Shown in pieces: positions 25,258 through 38,372 of a stretch of 64,000 bases of DNA. How positions within the stretch are numbered: the first letter of the stretch is position 1; each line of letters begins with the position of its first letter. Position numbers and translations under genes: made by a program. The stretch covers positions 256,537-320,536 of the forward strand of contig SSNP01000092.1 in the NCBI GenBank assembly GCA_006937955.1, in the 5' to 3' direction. Under the pieces are notes generated by a model. The model was not told where the DNA came from. It searched no databases and saw only the letters and a program-made list of their open reading frames with translations. Origin of the DNA: Pachypanchax playfairii. Its lineage: Eukaryota; Chordata; Actinopteri; Cyprinodontiformes; Aplocheilidae.

Positions 25258-28200
25258 TCACACCAGCTGCCACTCGAAGGCAAACATAACGTTGACCACC
25301 TCCAGGATGCGGGCGATTTCTTCCAGGATGCAGTGCTGCTGCCACAGCTGGTTCAGCTTCCTGTAGCGTTCGGGGCAAAGGTGCAACGGATTGCCTCTTC
25401 TGAAAAAATAACAATCAGGAAGCGTGACAGATAATGGAGAGCAGTACAAACACAAAGAAAGTTGATGGTGTGAATTAAACTACATGACTACAGAAAATAA
25501 CTTCTTACCCAAGATGAGGATCCGTTTCCCCGTAATCATCTAAGTAAGGAGCTGGGTATGTGCTTCCTCGAGTCTTACTCGCCATCAAGACGATTTCACA
25601 TTCTCTTATTCTGTATTTAAACCAAAGTTTTTTTATTAGATCTCAGCAAAGCGTGACAAGAAATGACAAATCAGCTGATCTCCAAAAGGCAAAGCAGCAG
25701 ACGAACCTGAGGAACAAGCCCACTCCAGCACCGCAGGTGGCGGCATGAGCAGTGCACGCTCCCACATCTTCTCCATCCAGCTGACTGAGACAGCAGGAGC
25801 TCTGCGAGCACAGCATCGCCCCACAAACCAGGCAAAGAGTCGGATGCTTCCTCTCATCGTCTGTAGACTTTGGACACCTGAAATTGGAAGAGTCAGAAAC
25901 ACTGAATCCCTGCAGCGGACAGAAATCTGATTAATAAAAGGACTTACTGAAAATGACAGGCTTTATTGAGAAGAACACTGTAATCGTCAGGAAGATCAAT
26001 CAGGCGATTCCTTTTTCTTGGATATCTGTGATAGGAATGAGTTTACAGATCAACTACTGGTGGAAGTTTAGGAAATATCTACAGAATTAATGAGTTCAAA
26101 CCTGACGATCTGGGTTTTTCCTTGCAGGGCTTTGGTTCGAACTGAGCTTTCACACCACCTGAGATAAAAACATTTACTGTCACAAAACTCTTCAATTATA
26201 AATCTAATCCTTCCAGTTTCATGAGTATTTTAATGACCTCTGAAGCAGGTGAGGAACAGTGTCTCTGTAGTCCTGGAAGAGCTGGAACACATTCAAAGGT
26301 AAAGCCAGGTAACTGCATAGCGCCTCCATCTGTCCATGAGGGGAAGCTGTGACATAAAGCATCAGCCTGATTACTGACAGTCTCGTATATTTTTTCAAAT
26401 GAACTTATATTTACAGTTTGTTGTACCACAAGTGTTAAAAAGCTCCTCCGGAGGGTGGACTCCTGTGAGGCAGTTGAAAAAAAGAGCAGCACAGCGCAGA
26501 AACGGTTCAATTCCCACCTTCACTCTTTGTGCCACAGAGCTGCCAGACAGATCTGGAACTGGTCTGAAGAGAAAACCACAGAACAAGTTCTCAAACAATT
26601 CTGTCTGCAGCTTTTACTGTTTAGAATAAGAACCAAAAACATTTTCCCTCTTCTTTTATCTCCATATGGAAGAACTCAGTCACAGAGTGTTCTCAATATA
26701 ATTTGGCCTTCATAACTTGTCTGTCCTCCTTTATGCATCTAAACAGGTAGAAACAAAGTATAAAAGCAGCTCATGTACCTTCCAGTGAGCTGTAACACTG
26801 TGGTGTACAACTCTGCAGCAGCCCTCGCCTCCTCCGTCTCCTCTCCATCCCCCACAGCAGGGAAATCTGCACAAAGCCATTATTTCACATCAACATCCTC
26901 GTTGTGTCTCCGATTGAAGTCATGTTGTTGTATTTACTGGAGGTACCTGTAGAAGTCAGGAGAACCTGCAGCATGTGAGCCATGGTGACCAGGTGAAAGA
27001 TGTAAAGGTTGTTGAAGGCCGAGCTGATAGCAGACGGCTGTAGATCCACTCCTTCCTCCTGATACAGTGAAGGTACAGACAGCACCAGCCCCACCTGATA
27101 AAAACACACCCCATGTTCAGGTTTGTCCTTATAGAGGTTCAAATACAGAAGGTAGAACTTTCTGCTACAACTTTTATCATCAAGTGAATTTACTCTATTT
27201 AATAATTAAGTTCTGCATAATAAAAGAAAACAAAATGATTGATTTTATTTTACAAACAAATAAACCTTTACTGTATTAATTAAACAGCAGAGCTGGATCC
27301 TTTATGGGAACTTACCAGAAGATGGAAGAAGTCTACTTCCAGGATAGAAGGTGTGGTTTTTTTTATCATGATAGGCAGCAAGACTGAAAAGAGACATAAG
27401 AGCTTTATAAGGAGACAAACTACACAGTTTTTACCAAAATCCACGTGTATGTGCAATAAATATTAAATTATTATTAATTCTGTTACTCATTTACACACGT
27501 CTGTGCTCCAAACAAACAATGTCCTGGATCTTTTCATTACTTAGTTCCCCACCACAGACTACATACCCCCCATCATGTCCGTGAAGTGCCTCTGTATAAC
27601 TGCCTGAGAGCTCTTAAGTCTCTGCACAGCTGCAAACTGAACAATTGCCTTCAAGCCTGCAGTCTAAAAGAAATCAGAAGAAAAATCCAGACATTACCCT
27701 CCAAAAGTCGTGCAGTATTATAATATTTAAAGTTTCAAGCATGTGCTACAAAACCTGTCTGTTTTGCAAAGATCCAAATAGCGGCTTGTCCTCTTCTTGC
27801 AGTATGTTTTCTGTGAAACAAACATATTTTAATAAATGGATAACTGAAAATGTAAAGTAACGTAAGCTGATTCTGACCGTACCGATGGCCTGAACAGTAA
27901 AAGCACATGTGTTCCAGGCCATAAGGGGAACACGTGGGCAGAGCTCATTGGGTGCAGATTTTAATCCCACTCTGTGGACCGTGGTGGCGCAGACTACCAG
28001 CATATCTGTAATGCTGTCTGAGAACTTCCTCCTAAGAACCAAAACCAGAGTAGTTAGATGGATGTGCTTCGTAGACATACTTAGTGAAAGAAGTGATGGT
28101 TTCACTCACGGTTCTTGTACTCCATAAGACAGAATGGATCTGAAGTCTGCCTGAACATCAACACACAGTCCAGAAGAACTGTTGACCGCACTACTGCCAT

Positions 28201-31200
28201 CTGCGTTAAAGTCTGCAAGAGAAGAATCAGTCAGGGTCCAAATCAAGTCCCACTAGCAGAGTATTCATGTCTTTTAATTCACCCAACACATGACTGGACA
28301 TTTTTCTTACCGTTATCCTGCATGACTGACTTCAGTCCTTTAATCCGGGCAGCGAGGACCTGGATCCATCGAGGTAATGTTAAATTCTGTCTTATAATCT
28401 CTGCATTTTCACTGGACAGGAAATAAATAAAGAACCTCTTTACGTTGATCCAAACAACCTCATGCAGCAGAATGATTGAGATGCAATGAGAAGGCTCACT
28501 AGTTTAATGTAAGTGGTTCTAACGGGATGAGAGGAACCACAGTGTTGCACAGAGACTTGCACAGAGGACACAGGTACTCTCCGTTCTCCAGATCCACGAT
28601 TAGCTCAGCGTGGAGCCGGTTCCTGGTGGTGTTTTGAACGGCTTCGTAGCATCTGGGAAAGAAGGTGGAAAGAGTAAATAATAATAACAATAAACAGGAC
28701 TTGTAAATATTCTATTTTTTTCTTTTAATTACTCACTTCTGCCAACACGTGGCGTGCATTACATGTCCACAGCTGCCGGTGTGAGTCCCCACAGCTAGTT
28801 CAGGAGGCATGAAGAGAGGATACGTCCCTGATCCTTTCAGTGACAAATACAACACGCATGTTTGTCAAACATCCACACAAACAGTCGTGATTTTCACACA
28901 TGACACCATATGATTACTGCAGACTGACCATCTGCTCTGCTGGGGGGGATCTTCCCTCTGCACTGTGTCAGAACTGTGGACCTTTGGACACATGCAGTCA
29001 GTACCATGGCTGGTGACTGAGGCTGCACCTCCTGCTCCTCCTGACATAGAATGCAGGTCAGCACCTCCCTCTCAACTGGGGTGGGCCCTCGCTGAGGCCC
29101 GATGGCTATGCAAAGCTCCCTCTGCTCCATGACGCAACTGAAGACACAAATTAGAATAAATAAGGCAGATCTGGTGAAACTTTTCAAAGTGACATGAAAT
29201 CTGCGGTGACGCCGATCACCTCTCAGTAGAAGCGGCAGGTTCTCCTTGTGCGCCGCTCTCAGGCATGTTGTCATACAGAGTCTTGTTAGATTCAATGAAG
29301 TTCTTTTGCATCGCCGACATCTGGGCCATTATCTTCTGTCGGTGGAGCTTAGCTGCCTCGGCTTTCCTTTTCCTCTCAGCTTTCTCCTTGTCCTGAACGC
29401 TCTGGAATAAACAAGACAAGTCCAAATGGTAGAGAGAAACAAACACTTTGTCTCAACTGTACAAGAGTATTTCATTGTTGAGATTTCAGTTTGTATTTTT
29501 ATCTTTTTTACCTCTTCTGGTTTGGTGGTTTCCATGCTTACTGACACTGTAGGACTGGACTTCTCTCTAAGGCACTTGACAATTTCAAACATCTAGAAAA
29601 AAGGAATTAATGAAACATGTAAGTAAAATCCTTCTCATGACTGAAAATAAAATTTGAGAATTTAAGTTAAAAGTAACATTTAAAACTGACAACCTCAAAG
29701 GTGGAGGTGCATCACCCCGTGGTGTGTCAAGATCTTTAATTTAGAGTCTAAAAATCGCTGAAGTTATTCAAATTCAAGAAGTGGCGATACTCTGTCTAAC
29801 TTACATGTAGAACCCATATGACCATGTCTTTCTGCGCCTCGAGGGAAGGTAAGGCCTTGATCTTGGACAGTAAGAGGAACACTGACTTCCCATGTTGTGA
29901 TCCAACAACTGCATGAACAGAACAAACATGTCAATCCAACTCGTAGCCTTTAGGTCTTTGGCAAATACTGGTCAAAGGTGACAACAATGAAAAAGTGTTT
30001 TTACACACCGCGGGCTTTAAGGCTGAAATCAAAGGTCACTTCCTCCACAGTGTGATTCTCAAGCTGGGATTTCTCTTCCATCAGTGCTTGACCAATCAGG
30101 TGCAGGACCTGAGAATAAAATATGTGATGCACAAGTTGCAATAAAATTGAAAAATTGAAATAAATGCAGGTATTTCTTACCCTTTGGATCATGGCTTCAG
30201 TCCAGTTAGTTGGCAGGTCTTCTGCAGCTCTCTGCAGGATGTGTCTCAGGATGTAAACCATGATATCACAGCAGAGGAGATGCACTATACTGGAGAATCG
30301 TGGGCAAAAGGCTGGTGGCATCGGAGGCCTGAGAGCTGAGCAGAGACACGCTGTTAGAACAGCTAAAACATCAATAACTCATCTGCAGAAACGGAGCTTT
30401 CAGTCACCTTTATCATTTCCCTCCTGAGCTCTCCTTTTCTTTTGAGACTCCTCTGCCTGTAATGTTAAAAAGAAATCCTCCTTTACCTAAATGCTACTCT
30501 CCACAAAGTGTTGATTTAATCTGAGACAAGTACTACCTTGTTATGCTGAGATCTTGAGTAATGGTAGAAAAAAGGATTAAACTCTATTAGAAAGTCTTTT
30601 TTCAGTTCGTATAATCCGTGTCCCGACACGCCTGGCTTTCTGAAAAACAAGCAGAACAAACAGATTAAACAAAATATACAAAACATGCTAAATTCTTGTG
30701 CTTTTTTTGTATTCACATACTTAAATGTAGCTACTTTGGTTATTACTGCCTCCAGGCCTGTTTCATGGTTTTCCTAAAGGAAAATAAAATAAATAAAAAT
30801 ATTTTCAGCAGGTTTCAGAGTTTTTCCCTCCTAAATATTGTTAAAATGTGTTTTTAAAGCTGATTCATACGTTTTCAGGTAGGTTTTTGACCAGAGTGCT
30901 ATGAGCCATAGGTTCAATGCACAGGAGGTGGATGACCTCCCTCATCGTCACGTCCTCCCTGGTAACCCGACTGATCCCAGGAACATATCTCTCACCTGGA
31001 CACAAAATATCAATCAGTTAAGATCTATTTTTTTTTTATTATTATGCTGAAATTCAATCAAAAGATCAGAGACTGTACCAAAGATGACAATCAGCAGATA
31101 CAGCATCTCTTCTGTCAGACGGTTCCACTGCAGCAGCTCATCCTGGAAACGTGGTTGAGTTTTACAGTTAGAACAACATCTGAAGACACAGCTGCTGCTA

Positions 31201-34200
31201 ACGAAGGATTATCTGCATCACTTGCCTGATCTTTGCTTGAAAGACTTCCATTAAAATATTCAAAGAGTTCAAACCTCAGCAAGATCAGCATTAGGAAGTG
31301 GTTTGGATCCATTTTGGAAGAAGCGATCTGTAGACAAACAAAATATGTGTTTTTTTTATCATTACAGACAGAAAAAGGACAGAAATAAATACAAATAAAA
31401 AACATCTGACTGACACACACCTGCAGCATGATAATATCTTTATCATACATCTCGTCCCGGCATTTCACATCCTGATAGTAGTAAACCTGATGATGTGAAA
31501 TGAAAATTAACTTACTGTTCTGCAAAATAATAGAGAAAAAAAGAAGCCTTGTGATTTCAAAGAGAGTAGTTTACCTGGTTGACCAGTGATAGTCCATTTC
31601 TCCTCCACATTTCAGCTGGGACCTGCGCAGCCAGCACCAAGCAACGCAGAGGGTGTTCAGCAAGCAGAGGGAAGTCGTAGCCCTCCTGAAACAGAAGAAA
31701 CTTATATCTGTGATTCCAGCTACAGTTAAATCATTCATCTCACAACCAGAAGCATTTATTAGTTCTTATGTGACGAATAAAAAAAGTGTGTTGCTTACAG
31801 CATTATGTAGACGTTCAATTGCCCCAGTTTTACACAGAAGAATAAACAAGCCTATGAATCACAAAACGGAGCAGGAAGTTCATCATTTTCATGAAAATAA
31901 ACTTTTTTCAAATTACTGGAGCTCTCCTACCAGCCAGAAGCCTGGAAATGGGCAGGTGTATGCTGACCGGGTCCTGTGAAACTTTATATGGTCGAACATG
32001 GAGGATGTGCTTGCACATGTAGTAGTCAGTGGCCTCTTTGAGGAACGGCTGGTTGTTGCATTGCGTCAGGACTGTGTGGCACTCCTTAAATGCAAGCAGC
32101 AAGATCTCATCCTAAAAAAAAAACAAAAAAAAACACAGAATCAAACTGAGAACAGCAAATCACCCCCCCACCCCCCAGTAGATGAAAGTGCAGCAGCTCA
32201 CATCAGATGAACACCAATCCTGAAACATGGCAAGAACATGACGGAGCTGAATCTGGAGAGAAAAACCAGCTTCCCATTCTGGTTCCACTGCAATGTGTTG
32301 ACCAAGCTGCCGCTTCACTGGCTCCATACCCTGATATAAAACGTATTTAAAATCGATCTGTTGCGTTCCCATTAACTGGCTTCATAAATTGAGGAAATAC
32401 ATTAGAGTAATGTGTACCTGCATGCTTTTGAGAAAGCCAAGGAAGACCTTGAATCCCTTCAGGAACTGTTCTCTCAGCTCCTCGGTCCATACTGAGGGTT
32501 TACTGATGAGAATATACCTGAAGGACAAACATTTTACTCATTTAAAATTGTAAAGAATTGGAACAAAACTGAAAGAATTCGAATTTGCTGATTACCTGAG
32601 GTCGTGAAAGATAACCTGGATGCGTGCAAATTTGTCTGAGTTGTAGCCCAGGAAGAAAAAGCGACTGTTGTCATCAAGATGTTCCTGCAGCAGTTCTGAG
32701 ACTGTGTCAACAATAACTTTAATGACGTTGCCCTCTTCAATGAGCTGCCTGGCCTAGAAAGACGTGTGCAAAAATAGATGAGTAAACAAATTTAAATTAC
32801 TCTTTTTTTTGGATGCAAAATGTGGAAAACAATAAAACACATCAGTGCTATTATACAAAATATCTATAAGTAGATTTTTTAGCACTGCAGCTACAAATAT
32901 GCTACAAACAATGTTGAATTTTTGAACAGAAAACAAGACTTACTAATGTGGGAACAGTGAAGATCTGAACCGACAGAGCTGTGATGGATATACTTCTTTC
33001 ATGATCATCGTTGATATAATCCTTCTGCAGCTGCTTGTAGTACTGAAATAGAGATGAATGATAAATACGTTTTTCCTCCTAAAGTGTTATCTGTCAGTAT
33101 TTGCTCACCTTTGTAAACTCATTCGCAAACAGTCTCTTGAATTCAGCATCTAGCAGCATGCTACAGAAAATCAGCTCGTGGACTATCTTGCGAGCTCCTT
33201 AAAGAAAGAAGAAGGACTGAGTTTCTGATTTTGTGCTACATGGAACTGAAAGTCTGATCGGACTAGAGTAGTTTACCTTTGTACATCCTGGCATCATGTA
33301 GCATGAGTCTGCTTATGAGACAAGGTTGATCTCGGTCTGCGTTTGGCTCTAATGCCACCTGGCAGAAGGCCTGCCTGAAGCCAGCTGCAGGAGACACACA
33401 ACATCTGTAACACTTCAAAACAGATTACTGAAAAGATTCCCATCAAAGATGTGCAAATATTAGATGAAGTCATCAAGCTTGTGTGATTCCTGCAGCACCT
33501 GAGTAACCAATGACCTTCTGGAACCAGGATCCGAGTCGGAGTGCAAAAGTTTGATGGGCCATGACAGCTACACGGAGGATCTCCACACGAATAGGCTCCA
33601 GAGAAATGTGCTCGGAGTTGGACTGCAACACAGGAGAGAGAATTTCAGCTGTCGGTAAATCTACACAACAGAGTATGAGAAATAACTATAATTAAAAACT
33701 AAATACGATCAAGAGGATGATGTTTACCATGATCCGTTCTTTTGCTCCATTACAGGAGCGGAAATTTCCTCTCATTACTGCACGTCGACCCTGTTTAACA
33801 AATTACACAAAGAGACAGTCTGCTTTTATAATAAAGAGCATATTTACAGAAGGAGATTGAAATTGGGTCCATTTTTTATAATAACAGAAAAATAAAGCTA
33901 CAAAATACCTCTTTGTCAATAAGTGCTGTGTGTGCTTGTGCTTCAGCCTGACTACAGCTAATAGAGCGCTGCAGGGTGTAGATCACGTGGTCGTACGAGT
34001 GGTGCTCATCATTGTACAGAACACAGTAGTAAGAACTTTCTTTTGTCCTGCAAAAAAAAAATAAAAATCAACAAACGTTTTGTTCAGTTTTAATCAATGT
34101 TACTGTTTTTGCACCTGATTTGACCGAGTCGTACCAAAGCTGCAGCTCAGCTGGTAGTTCAGCCGGACGCTCGAGGGTCTCTTCCCACACCAAAAAATCT

Positions 34201-37200
34201 GTGACGTAGCGCAGCAAGATCCGGAACAGTTTCTCAGCACGATCATACAACTCAGGCTCCAGCACACAATCATCCTGCACAAAACAAAAACAATATCAAC
34301 TCTTTGTAAACTGAAGAAAAAATAATTACTGCAAATTCTGTAATTATATAAACACGGAATCACCCGAAAAGGCTTATTAATGCTTTGGGAAAATATGCAA
34401 TCTCATGGAACCTTTTGGGGAATGTTAAAAATCTGTTTGATTAGCCTAAATTAAACACTCATTTCCTGTTATAGCCAGTCAATGACGTGAGTGTCAAATG
34501 ACTACAATGATAGTTTATAAAATCCAATCCTGTGGGAATAAACTTTCCACAAAGTACCACAGTATTTTACACACTTTTTAATTTAAAAATAGCTGTTACT
34601 GAACACATAAAACAAACAAAACACATGAGAAATTAGATGATTTTCATCGTCCGTGAGGACAAATGCTGGAATCTAACAGAATCTAAAGAACAAGGCATCT
34701 AACGGAGGAGAAAGGTTTTGGTCAGGTGACGCGTGAATATTTGTTAAACCTAGGTTCAGATCTGGGTTAGCAAACATAGAGCAGACCAAAAGCAGGGACA
34801 GGAACAGACCACCTGCTGTTTATGGAAAAAAAAAAAAAAAACACAGAGCTGTCGAGCTGCACGCCTGCTAACAAGCCAAAAGCGTGATCTTATCAGAGTT
34901 AAACCTCAACACAATAATGAGCACAGAAACACCTGTCAAACATCTGCTGAGGGACAAACCTGCAGTTCAGTACCTTCAGTAAACTGCTGCAAAGCTGCTC
35001 TTAATCAGTTAATCAGTTTCTTGTTAGTTGGTCTGCAAAGTGTTTTTATTTCTCCCGTTTCAAGTCAAATGATCAGCCAAGACGGCAGCATTCATTAATA
35101 AGATGGGAAAATAAGCATTCTGGGGTTTACTGACACGGAATGGGACAAGAGCATGACTCCCACATCCCTTCTTCCACTCTGTTACATAACGCACCGTTAC
35201 CATGGCAGTGGCTGCTCCTGGGTCGTGTTTGGAGCAGCAAGGGCCGATCTTCCAGGCTTCTACATCACCACAATCACAGAACCCCCCACCTGATGATGCA
35301 TGCATCTAAAAAAAGGCAGACAAATGTATGAGTCACTGGGATGGAGAAAATGGATACACACAACAGTAATTATGTTAAACATATTGTTTAACTGAGGGGA
35401 AAAAAGTACAGCGCAACATTGACGTTACAGCACAAGAAACAGAAATCTGTTTCAAGATGGAGGTTAAAGTAACTGTAGATTAAATTCATTCTAATGTTAG
35501 AATTCATGTAGATTTTGTTTTACACCAACCTTGTAACGATGGCCTTTGTGCACGCTATCCTGGAAGCAGTCCATGCAAAAAACACATGTGGGATCTATTG
35601 CACAGTCCCTGAAATAAAAAAGTTGAAGTTATTTTTTAACTTTTCTGAAAATAATTTAAGAACCTTGAGGATAATACGCTGTATCTGTTCCTAAAGCTGC
35701 TCTCTTCTGGACAGAGATCTCTAGTGGTTTTCCTGGGATCTGTTGGAACCCCTCTCCAAGTTTTTGGGTCGCAGCCCTGAGTGCTCTGATAACCACTGAC
35801 ACCTCGACTTTCCACAACTTCTCTAGTTCCTCTTTCAGTCTGTATTTCTTGAGCTTCTCATGTTTCTTCTTTTTGATGTTAAGCTCACTTGGGATCGCTT
35901 CAACGATGTCTAGTACATCTTTCTGCTGTTTGTAAACTACCAAAATGTCTGGCTGGTTAGACAACAACTAACTGGATCTGGAAGTCCCACAGTATCTGAG
36001 TCCTGTCATTCTCCACCACTGTTCGTGGAGCCTCCAGCCTGCACTCAGTACATGTTTCTTTACACTAATCCAGCCACTTTGTTATGACATCCCATGTAAA
36101 CTTTGTCTGCCTGCATCTTACATCCTGCTATTATGTGCTGGACTCTTTCATTGGAATCTTTGCACAGTCTGCATCTTGGGTCTTGTCTGGTCTGGACCCC
36201 AGCCTCTCTATTGCTCTTGTATTGCCATGATCAGTACCTCAGTGTTGTCCTCCAGTTCAGCCTCCTCTAGCCACTACAAATCTTTCCACAATCTGCAAAT
36301 CCAGGCTACTAACTGCTTTTATTTTGAAATTATACAGCAGGAACTTATTTAGCGTTAATCTAAAGCCAAAAAACATGTGATACTAAATTTACTGCCATTA
36401 TAGTTTAAAACACTGAAAAGTAAGAGTTTACAAATTAACTATTTATAATCAACATTGAGCCAAATACTGTGGTGTTGTGATGCAGTTAGAGCCATTTTTC
36501 TTTTAACCAAACTTATTATAAGACACTGAAACTGTAACTGTTTTCATAGCAGCAGATCGGGGGGGTATTTCAGACCTGCAGGAGTAGACAGTCTCTCCAT
36601 CTTTGAATACGCGTCCACAGATCTGTGAGGAGGTGTTGCCCTGTTTGAGCTTCTCCAGACCATCTTCAGGATCTTCACCAAACAGGAAGCACTCCAGAGA
36701 GTAAAGGAGACGGCTCTGCACATGCTCTTCTTCTTCCTGAGGACTGAACTCCTTCTCCAGGCAGAAGATCTGCGGCACTTGTTCCTTCAGGTAGCGGAAC
36801 AGCTCGGCTCTGCAGTCTGTAGCTTCCAGCCATTCCTAATAACAACAGAGGAGAGAAATTCCTACTAACTCTGGTGACACAAAACTGAGCAGATATGAAG
36901 AGAGCTCTGCATTAGATGTTCTCTCAGTAGAACTATCTGCTGTTTCATTATCACTAAAAAACATTTAAATTTTGCCTTTTTTTTAAATTTCCTGTTGCTC
37001 TAAAATAGAGAAAGTCATGAGAAGTTCAGTCTTTTAAAAATCCTGTTGCTTAAGACGTAATTTTGAATCTGTAAAACTTAAGAGGCTTCAGTCATGGAAA
37101 CTAAACATTGTCCTGGAATGAAAAAAACATGCTGATCCTGTCACGTTACAAACGCTGCTGATACATCTACATTGAAACATGGGAAAGAAAACAGCATCAG

Positions 37201-38217
37201 ATCTAACTATTCATACGGTACATCTTTGTACTCCAGTGGATCTGATTTGGAGACCTTTTGATGGATCAAGACCTTCAGAATTTGATGTTATCGTAAACAC
37301 ATTGATAGAATTAAACTGGGTTTTATTCAACAGTCTAAGTCAAAGTTCAGATCAAAGTGAGGTTTGATTCTTGTCCAAATGAGTGGATGTATTAAGGTCT
37401 GATATGAAATAACTGTTTATACAGTACTGGATAAAAATAAAAAAATTTATACTTGTAAAATCATCTTATGCAGCATTTTGTCATACCTGCCTAAAACCTT
37501 TGCACAACAATTAAATTAGCTTTTTTTCATACAATTTGTTCTTTACTAATCAGTAGATCGACACAACATTAACAGTCACTCTGTTCCTGGAAATAGTCAG
37601 TTGGGGTTCGGTTGTGTAAAAATATTTTAAAATATGAAACAAAAATAAGTTAAATGGACCAAATATTTTACACCATCTGAGAGACTGACACTTTTCACAT
37701 GCATGTTTTCTCGGATTCATATTGTGAGCACTCGAACGTAACATCTAACAAATACGCTTTTATTTTCGGTTTTAGATCAAGCTCAACTAGTAGGTATGCA
37801 TCGTAATAAAATAATGCGGGCGTAAACTGAGATTATTTACAGTCTCTCGGTGAAAGTAAAAGGAAACATTCGGGATACTGAAAATTGAGTTCGCATCAAC
37901 CGCGATTTGAACAAAAGCACCCAATTAAATGTCACAGTCTCAAACATGTCTACGTCGAAACAAGCAGACCCTGTTTTCAAATTATTTCATATATAGTTTG
38001 CCTTTATGCTAGTTAGCATTGGGAGCTATGAAGACAACACTAGCTTGTCCCATTAAGCGATAGTGCATTGTAGTCAAACCGTATTATACATAAGAATTAC
38101 CACGTTGAAGTTCGGTGTTTTTTCCCCTACTTGAAGTAAGAACTGTCAGGTGTATCTGCTTAGGGAGCATCATCATACCTTACTGAGCTCCAGTCCGTGT
38201 TTATCACTCGCCGCCAT
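25258..38217 (-). CDS. ubr1: E3 ubiquitin-protein ligase UBR1 (N-recognin), 47 exons, complete
   Basis: I traced 47 in-phase coding exons, from 38179-38217 (MAASDKHGLELSK) and 36576-36835 to 25258-25399; they sum to 1740 codons plus stop (human UBR1 1749). UBR1 recognises N-degrons and ubiquitinates the substrates with a RAD6-type E2. Exons 2-4 (36576-36835, 35530-35608, 35201-35305) encode the Cys/His-rich UBR box: CGRVFKDGETVYSCRDC, CVFCMDCFQ..VHKGHRY, GGGFCDCGD.EAWK. Exons 29-32 (29220-29401, 28929-29137, 28737-28833, 28500-28652) encode a Lys/Arg-rich helix and the RING: CILCQEEQEV, GSCGHVMHATCW, CPLCKSLC. The last three exons hold the UBR autoinhibitory Cys-rich region, PAPYLDDYGETD and a C-terminus EWQLV. 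Wording such as KKPGVSGHG, VKCRDEMYDKDIIMLQ and HRQKIMAQMSAMQKNF is UBR1-like rather than UBR2-like. The exon 19 donor is GC (31224-31225). Intron 2 carries a LINE fragment. Transcription starts back-to-back with atxn3. Confidence 0.97.
35640..36330 (-). mobile_element. Decayed non-LTR retrotransposon fragment (CCHC knuckle plus REL-type endonuclease, R2/R4/Rex6-like)
   Basis: Lies in ubr1 intron 2, in the same orientation as ubr1. The minus-strand translation resembles the C-terminus of a teleost LINE family that I know well. A knuckle-like segment (CRLC, QHII.GCKMQADKVYMGCHN, then VAGLV) comes first. Next comes an FQIQ...LTSQPD-type segment with the restriction-like endonuclease motif PDILVVYKQQKDVLDIVEAIPSE. 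The last part is a Lys-rich helix and the VIRALRAATQKLGEGFQQIPGK block. The downstream half (35656-35967) is still open for about 100 codons; the upstream half has stops and frameshifts. The reverse transcriptase is absent, so this is a 5'-truncated dead copy. Ends are approximate, and I saw no target-site duplication. Confidence 0.8.
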
Positions 38218-38372
38218 ATTCCATTTGGCGCTAGCGTTACACCGCCGGAGCCTGAACAGAGGCGGCGCTGCGGAGCCCAACCGCCAGGGGGCGCTGGTCA
38301 AAATGTCTGTCCTCTTTATGCTGATACAGCGGGGGTAGAGGTTAGAGTTGAATGTTTGAAAGAAAGCTTAAT
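38218..38372. promoter_or_regulatory. Bidirectional promoter between ubr1 and atxn3
   Basis: Only 155 bp separate the ubr1 start codon (minus, ending 38217) from the atxn3 start codon (plus, 38373). The left two thirds are GC-rich against an AT-rich background and contain no TATA box. Both genes are ubiquitously expressed housekeeping genes in other vertebrates, which suits a TATA-less shared promoter. A CTCF-like site sits in the middle, and a YY1-like element overlaps the ubr1 start. Transcription start sites cannot be placed from sequence alone. Confidence 0.75.
38281..38297 (+). promoter_or_regulatory. CTCF-like binding site
   Basis: CCGCCAGGGGGCGCTGG agrees closely with the core CTCF motif (CCASYAGRKGGCRS type). 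It sits near the middle of the ubr1/atxn3 intergenic promoter. Confidence 0.6.

Noticed and set aside
25258..38217. Assignment as UBR2 because of the peripherin neighbour
   Set aside because: Many segments (KKPGVSGHG, DEMYDKDIIMLQ, IAQMSAMQKNF-like region, EWQLV end) read as UBR1, not UBR2. The 47-exon, 1740-codon model also fits UBR1.
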